Source: a virus
DNA length: 51,109 nt
IMG/VR virus record: IMGVR_UViG_3300049855_000194
Location: 1 to 51,109 of that record
Reading direction: 5' to 3' (one strand)
A program made the translations under genes and the position numbers. Each line of letters starts with the position of its first letter. Positions within the stretch are counted from its first letter, which is position 1. A model generated the notes under the pieces. It made no database searches, was not told where the DNA came from, and worked only from the letters and a program-made list of their open reading frames with translations. This document shows, one piece after another, positions 1 through 8,669 of this stretch.

Positions 1-127
1 CTTACCGGGGTTACTACACTCTACATAACAAAGCATACTGAGTTGCTCACTCCTACAGCTACTCAATCTACGAATGAGGCTACTTATCCAGGGTATACCC
101 GACTAGCTATTGGTAGAGATGCAGTTG
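1..127. repeat. Terminal direct repeat (copy 1), circular-assembly overlap
   Basis: The first 127 bases are identical to the last 127 (50983-51109). An exact 127-base end overlap is what de Bruijn assemblers leave on a circular contig when the largest k-mer is 127. The reading frame continues through the join, so the molecule closes to a 50,982-bp circle. This says nothing about the physical ends in the virion, which could be cos, pac/headful or redundant. Confidence 0.93.
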
Positions 128-348
128 ATTGGTCGGACATTACCGCAGGGGTAGAGAATGCTGTACGCAAAGCTTTTGGGGCTAACTCTGGTTCTTCTCA
201 GACAGTTAAAGCTTTCGGTATAGGTACGTCCGCATCTGGAGCAGGCGATCTTATACTATATGGTACGATAAATGCTCCGACAGGTAAGGTTGTCGCACCG
301 GGTGATGCGCCATCATTTGAGATCGGCGATCTAGAAGTGATAGGGTAA
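1..348 (+). CDS. Small tail fibre-like protein, C-terminal part (gene crosses the circle join)
   Basis: This is the main part of a 136-aa gene whose ATG is at 50920; 21 codons lie before the join and 115 after it. No start inside this stretch is needed. The stretch 'TNEATYPGYTRLAI' with a Gly/Ala/Thr-rich C-terminus resembles the small Gp80-like phage tail-fibre proteins, whose members carry a similar YxGYxR segment. It starts just after a terminator (50882-50912) and is followed by a beta-helix-like protein at 353, in a block of tail-tip genes. Likely a virion adhesin or fibre component; the family call is from memory of the motif. Confidence 0.75.
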   Translation, partial: LTGVTTLYITKHTELLTPTATQSTNEATYPGYTRLAIGRDAVDWSDITAGVENAVRKAFGANSGSSQTVKAFGIGTSASGAGDLILYGTINAPTGKVVAPGDAPSFEIGDLEVIG

Positions 349-352
349 AGCC

Positions 353-2092
353 ATGGCAGATTACTTTGTAGATTTTTCAGCAGGCTCGCACGGTACTGGA
401 ACTTTTGCCAGCCCTTACAATACTCTAGTACATACATCTTCATATACATTATGTAACTCGTCAGATACTGTATGGGTACGACGTAATCGAACAAGTACGT
501 GGTCTACAGGTAAGATCGCTCCAAATATACTTAAAGCAGGTAAGATAGTTGGCTGGCCAACAGCTACTGATCCATATTATTCTATAAGGCCATCTTCGGC
601 ACAAGCTACCTGGGATCCTGACCCAGCTGTAAATCCTAAGATTGTAAAAACTACAACGGTTACTGGGGAGTATTTAGTAGTTTTAGATGATGGTGGAATT
701 GTAGAATTATGCAATATAGATGGTAGTATAAATACTAATATAGCCGGACCTAACGCTGCTATAATAGCAAGTACTGCTGTCGATACTAAAGTTGTTATCC
801 TTACAAATTGTGCATTCACAAGCAGAGTAGAGCAGGCTGGTGTAAGAAGTGGTAGTCTATTCTTATGTACTAATGGTGGCACTGCAGACATCTATATTGA
901 TGCAAGAGTAAATAATTGTTCGTGGCACTTTAAAAACGAAGGCGGTACACTCTCGGCAGCAGGGTTTACTACATCTGCGATGTCCTACCAAGATGCAGCC
1001 AATGGAAGGGGAGGTTTGAGTGGCTCTACAAGGTTTGTAAACTGTACATTTAAGATGGATTATCCAGTTGCATTCCAGGCAGAAACTGGAGGCAGCCCCA
1101 TCAATTCTGTACGTGGGACATTTATAAGATGTACCATGGAGTGGACAGTTCATATTACTACAAATGCTGCGGGATGCATAGCTCCGAGCATTGCTGTGCT
1201 TTATGCTGCCCCAGCACATCTTATAGATTGTACGTTTAAATCTGTCTATGCTGGAACAGTTGACCAAAATATATTGTTAATAACCTCTGCGCCACAACAA
1301 AATGACCTAAGCCGTTTCACAGTACGAGGCTTAAAAGTAATAGGCTTTAATGAGATAAATGTTGATCGTCTAGGAGAAGTACACATAGCGGACGCTACCG
1401 TGGACACCATACGTTTACGAGGCGGTGGAATATATACATTGGATAACGTAAACGCTACTACTCTGCGTGTAAATAAAGATAACCAAGGTCTAACAGCCAG
1501 CCCACAGATATGCACAGCTTTCCTAAAGAACTATAATGCAGGATTGGCGATAACTAGAAATCTAGCTTCCGTAGTATTTGCAACAGGGGCCAATAATGCT
1601 CCGTCTAGCTGGAATAAGCTAGACTCTCACGGTACAGTATCCGCTGCCACCCCATACAGAGCTGGAGGGGAAGGCTTCTCTATGAAGCTACTTGCAGCAA
1701 TACCATATGTAGCTTTCTCGCCAGGAATAATGTCTAATGTTAGAGGGCTTGAGACTATCTTCGCTAGTTGTGGATCGGGCGCTAGAACAGTAACTATATT
1801 CGGCTACCATAAAGCGTTTGCCCCACAGGTTCCAGATACTGAAAATATATTTGCAGAGGTAGAATACAGAGGCGCCTCATCCACCAGCATAGAAACGAGT
1901 AGAGCTAATGTTGTAGGTACATCGCTAACAAGTGATGCATCTACTTGGACGGGTGTATCAGGCGGGACTCCATTCAAGATAGTACTATCATTCACAGCCG
2001 CCGGAAACCAAGCAGTAGCAATTAGAATAGGAACTACATTATCTCAAGCTGCTGGAGAACTTTATATAGATCCAAAGCCTGTGGTGACTTAA
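353..2092 (+). CDS. Putative tail fibre/tailspike with beta-helix-like repeats
   Basis: A 579-aa protein starting MADYFVDFSAGSHGTGTFASPY, the usual opening of phage parallel beta-helix (pectate-lyase-fold) spikes. Recurrent short strands of the form 'x-C-T/A-F/M' (NCAFTS, NCSWHF, NCTFKM, RCTMEW, DCTFKS at about residues 150-300) look like helical rungs. The last ~200 residues are a different, Gly/Ser/Thr-rich domain that may trimerise or bind receptor. I see no clear hydrolase triad. It lies 4 bases after the preceding fibre-like gene and 1 base before the next. Likely a host-recognition protein on the tail tip. Confidence 0.6.
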   Translation: MADYFVDFSAGSHGTGTFASPYNTLVHTSSYTLCNSSDTVWVRRNRTSTWSTGKIAPNILKAGKIVGWPTATDPYYSIRPSSAQATWDPDPAVNPKIVKTTTVTGEYLVVLDDGGIVELCNIDGSINTNIAGPNAAIIASTAVDTKVVILTNCAFTSRVEQAGVRSGSLFLCTNGGTADIYIDARVNNCSWHFKNEGGTLSAAGFTTSAMSYQDAANGRGGLSGSTRFVNCTFKMDYPVAFQAETGGSPINSVRGTFIRCTMEWTVHITTNAAGCIAPSIAVLYAAPAHLIDCTFKSVYAGTVDQNILLITSAPQQNDLSRFTVRGLKVIGFNEINVDRLGEVHIADATVDTIRLRGGGIYTLDNVNATTLRVNKDNQGLTASPQICTAFLKNYNAGLAITRNLASVVFATGANNAPSSWNKLDSHGTVSAATPYRAGGEGFSMKLLAAIPYVAFSPGIMSNVRGLETIFASCGSGARTVTIFGYHKAFAPQVPDTENIFAEVEYRGASSTSIETSRANVVGTSLTSDASTWTGVSGGTPFKIVLSFTAAGNQAVAIRIGTTLSQAAGELYIDPKPVVT

Positions 2093-2093
2093 T

Positions 2094-2723
2094 ATGTATT
2101 TTGGATTAGGGGCCGTCGGCGCTAATCGTGCAAAATTAACCGCAGGGCCTACGGAAGCGTATGGTCCTGCGGTTGTTTACGTAATACCAGATTCCAGTAT
2201 AGAAAAAGCGAGGTTTTTCACTCGCTTACACGAAGTATCCTTAGCAACTTATAAAGTTAACGGTATAGGATTTATAGCATCTCAAAGTTACCCAAGTTAT
2301 ATTGGTCCGGTTTCTTACAAAGAAGCTATGGTAGGGGTAGCTCCAGATACATTTTCTACTATAGAAGCTACCTGTATTTTAACAGGGGCTCACGATGTTG
2401 CATATATACTTGGTAGCTCTACCGATAATGACTCCGCAATAAATTCTCAAGCCACTCTATCTATATTTCCTTTTCTTAAAGGGATTGCGGGAGATACGTT
2501 TGCCACAATAGACGCTGTAGCTCTACTTACAGAGGCAATAGAGATACAGGGTATTTCTAACGGTAATGAAGCGGTACAGACGGCTACCCTATTCCTATCT
2601 TCACCACTACCTATGCAAGCTTCTGCAAGCGGGATAGATTGTGGTGAAACTTCTAATGCCTACCTATTTACCTACAATTTTTCAGTAGGTAATTTTACTT
2701 GGGCACCTGGAATAGCTTGGTAG
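2094..2723 (+). CDS. Hypothetical virion-associated protein
   Basis: A 209-aa protein I do not recognise. It is rich in Ala, Ser, Thr and small beta-strand-like segments with few charges, and has no membrane span or signal peptide. The motif 'APDTFSTIEATCILTGA' recurs loosely as 'AGDTFATIDAVALLTEA' about 50 residues later, so the protein contains an internal duplication. It is the last gene of the rightward arm, starts 1 base after the beta-helix protein, and ends 29 bases inside the converging gene at 2695. Position and composition suggest a tail-tip or fibre accessory. Confidence 0.55.
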   Translation: MYFGLGAVGANRAKLTAGPTEAYGPAVVYVIPDSSIEKARFFTRLHEVSLATYKVNGIGFIASQSYPSYIGPVSYKEAMVGVAPDTFSTIEATCILTGAHDVAYILGSSTDNDSAINSQATLSIFPFLKGIAGDTFATIDAVALLTEAIEIQGISNGNEAVQTATLFLSSPLPMQASASGIDCGETSNAYLFTYNFSVGNFTWAPGIAW

Positions 2724-2946
2724 AAAGCTTATCTAGAATGTCCAATAGCTTGTCTTGAAACTTATCTTTAAACTGTTCCTCTGCTGTAAACAAAGTTACA
2801 ACCTCCTTATCTTCGTAAATAACCTCTATACACTTACGAGAGTATGGATCTGGCGCATCACATATGTGTACCATGCGGACGCCTTCGAGGTTAAGTAGCA
2901 TGTCTATAGCGTCATCTGTTTTATTTAGCCTTATGAAGCAACTCAT
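2695..2946 (-). CDS. Hypothetical 83-aa protein, last gene of the leftward arm
   Basis: A small acidic protein with a Lys/Asp-rich amphipathic C-terminus (FKDKFQDKLLDILDKLS). Its start overlaps the end of the polymerase gene by 26 bases, so it is probably translated from the same mRNA. Its last 29 bases overlap the end of the converging virion gene at 2094-2723, and I see no clear terminator between the arms. Function unknown. Confidence 0.55.
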   Translation of the reverse strand: MSCFIRLNKTDDAIDMLLNLEGVRMVHICDAPDPYSRKCIEVIYEDKEVVTLFTAEEQFKDKFQDKLLDILDKLSTKLFQVPK

Positions 2947-4291
2947 CGAATGTTCCTTTCACATCGAAGTGGTTATTAACTTTAGGTAGCTTAATCAAAT
3001 TCGACCATTTATCTGTAGCCAATTCAAAGTCACAGGTGATTGGGATACGGAACGGGCATTCATCCATTATTGCAGCTACTTGCTCAACGTAGAACTGAGC
3101 ATACTCAATTGGCATAATGGCGAAGTCACTGTCATGTATGTTATCAATCATCAGGGCTTCTGGACACCGGCGAGTGTGAATCTCTACAAGTATCTGCTTA
3201 AATAAATCCGCAGCGCCGCCTTGGATAATAGCATTCAATCCAATGTAAGATAACTCTACAGGTATGCGATACTGTCTGCCGAAAAAGTTACGTACAAATC
3301 CACGGATTTGTAGAGCTTCTTTAACCTTCTTCATCAACTGCTTAATTTCTGGAAGAGTTGAATGGTATTCTTCTAGAACATTATTACCTATCGCTTGTGC
3401 GACATCTGGCGGGATAGGTAATGGATATTCTGGTACAATGAGGCCACCAGAATAACGAGTGGCTGTCGTCCTGAAGATAGGTGAATCGACACCTTCTTCA
3501 CCAAGCGCTTTAATAATACTACGCTTAGTCTTGGCTTGACCCATGCCATAAATAACTCCGAAATTAATAGGTTTAATGGGTTTACGTGGGAAGCCTAGTG
3601 CATCTGCACGTAGCTTATGATAGTCAATATCAGGATTCTTTTTGTATGCTTCAGTTATAATATCATTATTTGCGTAATGCGCAAAGATACGGTACTCTAC
3701 CTGCGACAAGTCCCATTTAACTCCAACATATCCAGGCGGTATAACCATGGCACCAAGCACCCACTCTGGGAAGTTCTGTGCGTTTGGCTCTGAGCAGGAA
3801 AGTCTACTTGTCTTAGTACCGTGTTGCTTGAAGTTAGGATGAATTCTATTCGTCTTGTCGATTCTAGATAACCAACCTTCGCAGAACAATGCTTTGTCTT
3901 GTTCTGCTTCAGATAGCTTGATAAGTAAGTCGGCTAGCTTGGCGGCGTCCACACCGTGTAGAATTGGAGAGATTTGTTTTAGAACTTCCGACTTCCACGA
4001 TGATTGCTTGATACCTTTTTTACCGCCGTCTGTGTATTCAATAGGTGTAACTTTATACCTACCTTCAAAGATTGCACGTACCTGTTGATCACTTGAGGGA
4101 TTGAAATTTTGGACGCCAACAAGTACATCAATCTCCTTGCGTAAGGCGATTACTTCACACAACAAATCCATCAACCTCACTTGGAGGAATCTGGCGTCCA
4201 CATCGATGCCAATATTCTCGCAAGTAAAAAGTAGATCTGTAAATCTAGACTCATTATCTAGTAGCTCTAGCTCGGTAGTTGCCCACTTCAT
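2921..4291 (-). CDS. polA-like: Family A DNA polymerase, polymerase domain only
   Basis: A 456-aa palm/fingers/thumb unit without exonuclease domain. Visible motifs: TSRLSCSEPNAQNFP (161-175, the template-grip T-R-S-PN-QN segment), motif A WDLSQVEYR (D194), motif B RKPIKPINFGVIYGMG (R236, K240, F244, Y248), a QGGAADL segment (357-363) and motif C IHDSD (H386, D387). Motif C has Ser where most PolA enzymes have Glu, with an Asp next to it. Phe at the O-helix position matches E. coli Pol I. The gene overlaps the 78-aa gene upstream by 4 bases, and the 3'-5' exonuclease lies one gene further upstream, so exonuclease and polymerase are separate polypeptides. It replicates the phage genome. Confidence 0.93.
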   Translation of the reverse strand: MKWATTELELLDNESRFTDLLFTCENIGIDVDARFLQVRLMDLLCEVIALRKEIDVLVGVQNFNPSSDQQVRAIFEGRYKVTPIEYTDGGKKGIKQSSWKSEVLKQISPILHGVDAAKLADLLIKLSEAEQDKALFCEGWLSRIDKTNRIHPNFKQHGTKTSRLSCSEPNAQNFPEWVLGAMVIPPGYVGVKWDLSQVEYRIFAHYANNDIITEAYKKNPDIDYHKLRADALGFPRKPIKPINFGVIYGMGQAKTKRSIIKALGEEGVDSPIFRTTATRYSGGLIVPEYPLPIPPDVAQAIGNNVLEEYHSTLPEIKQLMKKVKEALQIRGFVRNFFGRQYRIPVELSYIGLNAIIQGGAADLFKQILVEIHTRRCPEALMIDNIHDSDFAIMPIEYAQFYVEQVAAIMDECPFRIPITCDFELATDKWSNLIKLPKVNNHFDVKGTFDELLHKAK

Positions 4292-4524
4292 GATTCTTCC
4301 TCGCTGTTAAGCCTGCGTACTCTATCTGCAATTTGGGCATCGTAGTTTACTACAAATTCTCTGATAGCTCCCATTCTAGAATACCAACAACCGGAGCCAT
4401 CCGTGTATCGGATACTTTCATTACCATTTTGAACTGTAACAATGATTTGTACTGCACTTACATGCTCTGCTATCTGAGCTACATGTTGTTCTAGTAGCTT
4501 CTTAATTCGTTCGTCTAGATTCAT
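4288..4524 (-). CDS. 78-aa protein between exonuclease and polymerase
   Basis: A small protein with an amphipathic N-terminal helix and a charged C-terminus (DRVRRLNSEEES). It overlaps the exonuclease stop and the polymerase start by 4 bases each (ATGA-type junctions), so the three should be translated at matched levels. I do not recognise a family. Its location suggests a subunit that bridges exonuclease and polymerase, or a linker region that became a free protein, but that is inference. Confidence 0.6.
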   Translation of the reverse strand: MNLDERIKKLLEQHVAQIAEHVSAVQIIVTVQNGNESIRYTDGSGCWYSRMGAIREFVVNYDAQIADRVRRLNSEEES

Positions 4525-5135
4525 TTTCTAGCCTTTAATCCTTGTAGAAGGAATGCGTACAATCCCTCGGTGGCATATAGATCATCTATCAAATACTTAC
4601 CAAGTAAATCTAGAGGCACAGCTCCATAGTCTTTCGTTTTCATTTGTTCAGTCCAAGCTTCAACAGCTTTAGACTTTGTATGCTCTAGATTAAAAGCTGT
4701 ACATAGGGAAGATAATGAGTAGCTCATTAAAGAATTATCATACAACCTACCCATTATTTGTGTATCGAAAATACGTAGGTTTGAATTAGATAAAAGTATT
4801 CCATCTTGTATCATGAAGTGCTGATCAAATTTTGGATTAGCATTAACATAATTCTGAATCTGCGTCGCCCATTCCGCAAGCAAAGCACACGTCTGCTCCA
4901 GTGGCATCAGTGTCTTTGCACTGCGATGGCGAATGGCTACGGTTATTGGATCTCTATTTACCCACTTAATTCCTATCATTGCAGATCTATGGCCGGCATA
5001 TGCTTGGAATGCTTCCTCCTTATCGTTGAATGAGATTGTTTCTATGTCGATTATAACAGGTGTAGATAGAGGAACGGTATCGAATAGATACCGTTCCAAC
5101 TGTTCTAGATCTACAACTGAATCGTAGTAGTTCAT
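4521..5135 (-). CDS. DEDD-type 3'-5' exonuclease (PolA proofreading domain)
   Basis: A 204-aa protein matching the proofreading domain of family A polymerases. Exo I is VIIDIET (D30, E32), Exo II is NANPKFDQHF (F103, D104), a supporting FDTQIMGRLYD lies at 123-132, and Exo III is KYLIDDLYAT (Y181, D185; the YxxxD form). It overlaps the primase-helicase gene by 4 bases and the 78-aa gene by 4 bases. It likely proofreads in trans with the separate polymerase at 2921-4291. RNA or DNA 3' trimming by a free enzyme is an alternative. Confidence 0.88.
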   Translation of the reverse strand: MNYYDSVVDLEQLERYLFDTVPLSTPVIIDIETISFNDKEEAFQAYAGHRSAMIGIKWVNRDPITVAIRHRSAKTLMPLEQTCALLAEWATQIQNYVNANPKFDQHFMIQDGILLSNSNLRIFDTQIMGRLYDNSLMSYSLSSLCTAFNLEHTKSKAVEAWTEQMKTKDYGAVPLDLLGKYLIDDLYATEGLYAFLLQGLKARK

Positions 5136-7978
5136 ATTTCGCCTGACTGTAAGATTTGCCTAGCTGTCTTATCTACAAGATTACCTGCCCTATCCATTGC
5201 TTTAAGCAAATCTATAAAGGCGGAAGTCTTACGGTATCCGCCTTTACGGGAACGCTTAATACAATTGTTTCTAGCTAGCATACCTAGAACTTCTTGTGCT
5301 CTTTCAAATGGAAGCTCTGTATTATTTGAAATGTCACCTGCGTTCAGAGTCTCCGCTTCAAGTAGCATGCTTACAAAAGTAGCACAGTGTGGTAGTGCTT
5401 TGATGCTCAGTTCTACTTCTGCTGCATCCTTGAGAATGAATTCCCCCTTCTGCGTTACGGAATAATCATAGTAACCTAGGCTTGCACTCTTGTATATACG
5501 ATTCAAGAACTCTTCTATAACTTGTACGTGTGCTTTCCTAACGCATACACGCCCATCTGGAAGCACAGAAAACGTACGTATAGCTAGACTTACGGACAAT
5601 CTAGCCAGCTTCAAACGCTGGTCGGCAGGCTCAACAATAGGGCATGCGGATGAGTAGGTTTCGCCCATTCGCTTAGCTACTTCTAGAATCTCTCCATATG
5701 CATCATCCTCAATTACAATGTCATTTGCAGTCCTACTCCATGCGAATGATACAAGGTTAGAGCAAAGCTCACTAGTATGTACATGAAGAATTTCGCTGGT
5801 TCTACGACTATTGATTACATCAATAGGTACATCCCCGCTTGCCACGGCAATGACCATATCAAAACGGCGGATGTCTTCTAGTGCTCCAACCAATTCACGT
5901 ACAGCTTCTACACCGTAGTTATACGCGCCAATCTTGTTATCACTTCGAGGATTAGAAATCCAGATCAATCGTGTTCTAGCTTTAGCTTTCGAACGTTCAA
6001 TCTTGCTGATTTCAGCGATACCAGAGCTACGCATATCCGTCATACGTGCAAGCTCAAGTTCCCCCATACCTTTGACTTCCTCCAGGATTACTAGACGACT
6101 GTCATTTAAAGGTATAGCTCCCCATGTGACGAACCAACGATTGCTAGTTTCCTGCAATCCACCCACAATACCTGCAACGCTAGCACGCTTACAGTCAATG
6201 CGCTCGCCGCACTTGTAGTGATCGGACATACGAGTAGATGTCTCTGACTTACCCTGCCCGGAGTCACCAATAGCTAGCACATCACACCAGCCTTTAATTT
6301 CACGACCTTCGAAATTTATGTGTAATGCTGAATGCCAAGCTAGATCATAGAACAAATGCAAATCTGGACGCCGATAAATGCGTGTTACATTTTGCGCTAG
6401 GTCTGCATACAGCTCATCAAGCTTCTTATTTATAGAAGCGGGCGTCCACTCCTTAGGTGAGAAAATGGACAGGTCTACTGTGTGCTTGTAGTTCTGTATA
6501 TCATTCTCTACTGGCGAGGCTTCGTATAGAACCAACGTTGCATGCGAATCAGTAGGTTCGGATACAGCGCGGGCTTGGAAATCGTAAGCCATATTACAAG
6601 CAATATTCGAGCCAACATAATACGCCTTACGTGTAACTTGTTCTTCATTACTAGAGCCAATCTTAATTTGAGGAATTAAACGAACTTCTTCTACGTTGAA
6701 GGACTCCTGAACCTCCAGCTTGGACGCCTTACATTTGCTAGGAATCCCGCCAAAGTCTTTAACTTTCTGGCGCTGCTTATCTTCGCCGGTATTAATAAGC
6801 TCTAGCAATACACGAGACTCCTTAGGAATCGTAATAATGTAGTCATCCTTCTCACTTGCATATGCTGGACAGAAAGCACAATACTCTTTATCACGATTAC
6901 ATACAACCTTGCTCTTAGACGGTACAACATATGGTGAGGTATCCTTAGCTGATACGACAGCCACAGTCTCTACAAGTTTACCACTATATTTAGCATTAGC
7001 AGATTGAGCGAGGTTAACTTTTACTGGTTCGTTATATTCCTCAGCAAATCCACCAATGGTATTAGCTGCCCGCATAGGCGTCCAACTATCAATCTTATCA
7101 CGCAGGCTAGCTTTGTTAAGCTGCTTAGCTACAAAGTAGTCTGTGATGTCTCCATTGCTGATGTCTGAAACTTCTGTAAGAACTATGTTCTTTACAGAGC
7201 GAGCGAAGCGGGAGATTACGTAGCCAATTTTCTCCGCAGCTTTTCTACCGGGTGCGTCCACATCGAATATAATTACTACATCTTTACCTTTAAACAATCC
7301 AGCCCAAGATACTTTGAAACCTGCTGCACCACCTGTACTAGATACGGCATTGAATCCGTGCTGATTCAGAAGGATAGCTTTAAACTCCCCTTCTGTTATG
7401 ATAACCTCATCTCCTTTAGATATGTTGTCGAAAAGAAATAGAGTAGCGGGAGCACCTTTACTGCCAAGTATCTTAGCTTCATCTCCTGCAATATCGTACT
7501 TATATTGACGGATATTTACGAGAGTTTCATTGCGATCATATACTGGAATCGTTATACGCTTAGAAGAACCGTAGTAACCTAAGCGATACTTTTGCACCGA
7601 CTCTATATTTATACCATGCTTATGGTATAGCTTACCTAGAAACTCCTTGTTGCACATCAGCTCGTTATGACACAGTTCAACCAGAGCTGGGTCTACTTCA
7701 ACTTTTTGTGTACCGAATATATTGTCAGCATGTGCGGAGATTACATCTATAGGCTGATTCAATTTAGTGGAGAGGAACTTCAGTATATTCGCTGGTGCGC
7801 CACAAGAGAAGCAATTGAATACTCCGCTCTTTTTATTTATACCGCCGTGCGCATTACTTAGATCGTCACTATCTTTGTGGAATGGGCAAGTTACTTTCAC
7901 CCACTCAGATGAGCCTTCTGATTCTAAGAAGGGTATCTGAAAGAGCTTTAATAGATATGCTGGTTCGCGCTTGATCAC
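5132..7978 (-). CDS. Primase fused to MCM-like AAA+ helicase
   Basis: A 948-aa replication protein. Order: CHC2-type zinc finger (C31, H34, C56, C59); DnaG-like TOPRIM (ITEGEFK with E196; D239-V-D241; GRKAAEK); a second Cys cluster (C360, C367, C370, perhaps C416) with beta-rich sequence that could be an MCM-type zinc/OB region; an AAA+ module with Walker A GDSGQGKS (571-578), Walker B LVILEE (629-634), sensor-1-like ISNP (675-678) and IRRFDMVIA (703-711), matching the SRFDLIF arginine-finger motif of MCM; then a C-terminal winged-helix-like segment (about 830-920). It should unwind the fork and make primers. It overlaps the exonuclease gene by 4 bases. Primase is firm; MCM affinity is judged by eye. 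Confidence 0.88.
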   Translation of the reverse strand: MIKREPAYLLKLFQIPFLESEGSSEWVKVTCPFHKDSDDLSNAHGGINKKSGVFNCFSCGAPANILKFLSTKLNQPIDVISAHADNIFGTQKVEVDPALVELCHNELMCNKEFLGKLYHKHGINIESVQKYRLGYYGSSKRITIPVYDRNETLVNIRQYKYDIAGDEAKILGSKGAPATLFLFDNISKGDEVIITEGEFKAILLNQHGFNAVSSTGGAAGFKVSWAGLFKGKDVVIIFDVDAPGRKAAEKIGYVISRFARSVKNIVLTEVSDISNGDITDYFVAKQLNKASLRDKIDSWTPMRAANTIGGFAEEYNEPVKVNLAQSANAKYSGKLVETVAVVSAKDTSPYVVPSKSKVVCNRDKEYCAFCPAYASEKDDYIITIPKESRVLLELINTGEDKQRQKVKDFGGIPSKCKASKLEVQESFNVEEVRLIPQIKIGSSNEEQVTRKAYYVGSNIACNMAYDFQARAVSEPTDSHATLVLYEASPVENDIQNYKHTVDLSIFSPKEWTPASINKKLDELYADLAQNVTRIYRRPDLHLFYDLAWHSALHINFEGREIKGWCDVLAIGDSGQGKSETSTRMSDHYKCGERIDCKRASVAGIVGGLQETSNRWFVTWGAIPLNDSRLVILEEVKGMGELELARMTDMRSSGIAEISKIERSKAKARTRLIWISNPRSDNKIGAYNYGVEAVRELVGALEDIRRFDMVIAVASGDVPIDVINSRRTSEILHVHTSELCSNLVSFAWSRTANDIVIEDDAYGEILEVAKRMGETYSSACPIVEPADQRLKLARLSVSLAIRTFSVLPDGRVCVRKAHVQVIEEFLNRIYKSASLGYYDYSVTQKGEFILKDAAEVELSIKALPHCATFVSMLLEAETLNAGDISNNTELPFERAQEVLGMLARNNCIKRSRKGGYRKTSAFIDLLKAMDRAGNLVDKTARQILQSGEI

Positions 7979-7990
7979 GCTAAACCTCTA

Positions 7991-8584
7991 TCAGAAATCG
8001 CTAATAATCTGTTTAGCGAATTTCTCTAGTAGTTTGTGATCTCCCTTAACTGCTATGAAAGCTTCGTCTAGCAGGTTCTCGGTTATTCCAGCTTCTGATC
8101 TATGTGTGTCTATTACCGTATCTGTAACTGCGTCCAATTTCTTAATACGATAGACCTTACCACCAAGCCCCTTAACCAAAGTAGCTTCCATATCAAATCG
8201 GGCATCATCAATAATTACAATTATTTCAGTCTCTAGCTTACCCTCATCTACAGCAATTTCTTCCACCTGCTTCTTCAGTATACGTAGAAAGAAATCCTCC
8301 CCAAATCCACCTTCGTGACCAATCCCAGGTTCCTTACGTATAATGTCTGCAAACTTCTGCATGATAAAACGCGGTGTAAGACCCCATTCAGTAAGCGTAG
8401 TTTCTTTATCGCTACCAAACCAGTGAGCTGCTGTGCCACCAAACAAGATATGGCAAGCCATTTTCAAAGGCTGTGCAAAAGATATGCGTACGACGTGATG
8501 AGTCTCTTTTGTTAGTTGCTCTATGTATGTAGCTATGGTGGATTTACCGTGCCCTTTAGGGCCAGTAAGTGCAATGATCTTCAT
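7991..8584 (-). CDS. Deoxynucleoside monophosphate kinase
   Basis: A 197-aa P-loop kinase. Walker A is GPKGHGKST at residues 8-16. The segment TPRFIMQKFADIIRK (about 70-84) and the early S-F-A-x-P-L-K-M (residues 35-42) match phage dNMP kinases of the T4 gp1/T5 type. IIDDARFDMEA (about 122-132) fits the second acidic strand and phosphate-handling Arg. It phosphorylates dNMPs to feed DNA synthesis and works with the dCMP deaminase at 9607. It lies 12 bases before the primase-helicase gene on the same transcript, after a hairpin at 8618-8653. Confidence 0.85.
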   Translation of the reverse strand: MKIIALTGPKGHGKSTIATYIEQLTKETHHVVRISFAQPLKMACHILFGGTAAHWFGSDKETTLTEWGLTPRFIMQKFADIIRKEPGIGHEGGFGEDFFLRILKKQVEEIAVDEGKLETEIIVIIDDARFDMEATLVKGLGGKVYRIKKLDAVTDTVIDTHRSEAGITENLLDEAFIAVKGDHKLLEKFAKQIISDF

Positions 8585-8617
8585 ATGTTTAATCTTGTTT
8601 GTTTTAGGTTAAGACGA

Positions 8618-8653
8618 GTAAACCCCGCATGTTGTGTAGCATGCGAGGTTTAC
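8618..8653 (-). terminator. Hairpin downstream of the SSB-like gene
   Basis: Arms of 14 bases (8618-8631 and 8640-8653) with an 8-base loop. The single non-Watson-Crick position is a G-U pair in minus-strand RNA but a C-A mismatch in plus-strand RNA, so the structure belongs to the leftward transcript. The U tract after it is weak, so it may be a partial terminator or an mRNA 3'-end stabiliser that sets high SSB yield relative to the replication genes downstream. Confidence 0.65.
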
Positions 8654-8669
8654 TTTAAATATCTACAGA

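Noticed and set aside
1-127. Physical direct terminal repeat of the virion DNA
   Set aside because: Length equals a common assembler k-mer and the coding frame closes to a circle; there is no need for a real repeat.
863-1267. 134-codon minus-strand frame with many Cys
   Set aside because: Antisense to the beta-helix repeats of the spike gene; the Cys pattern follows from the repeated codons there.
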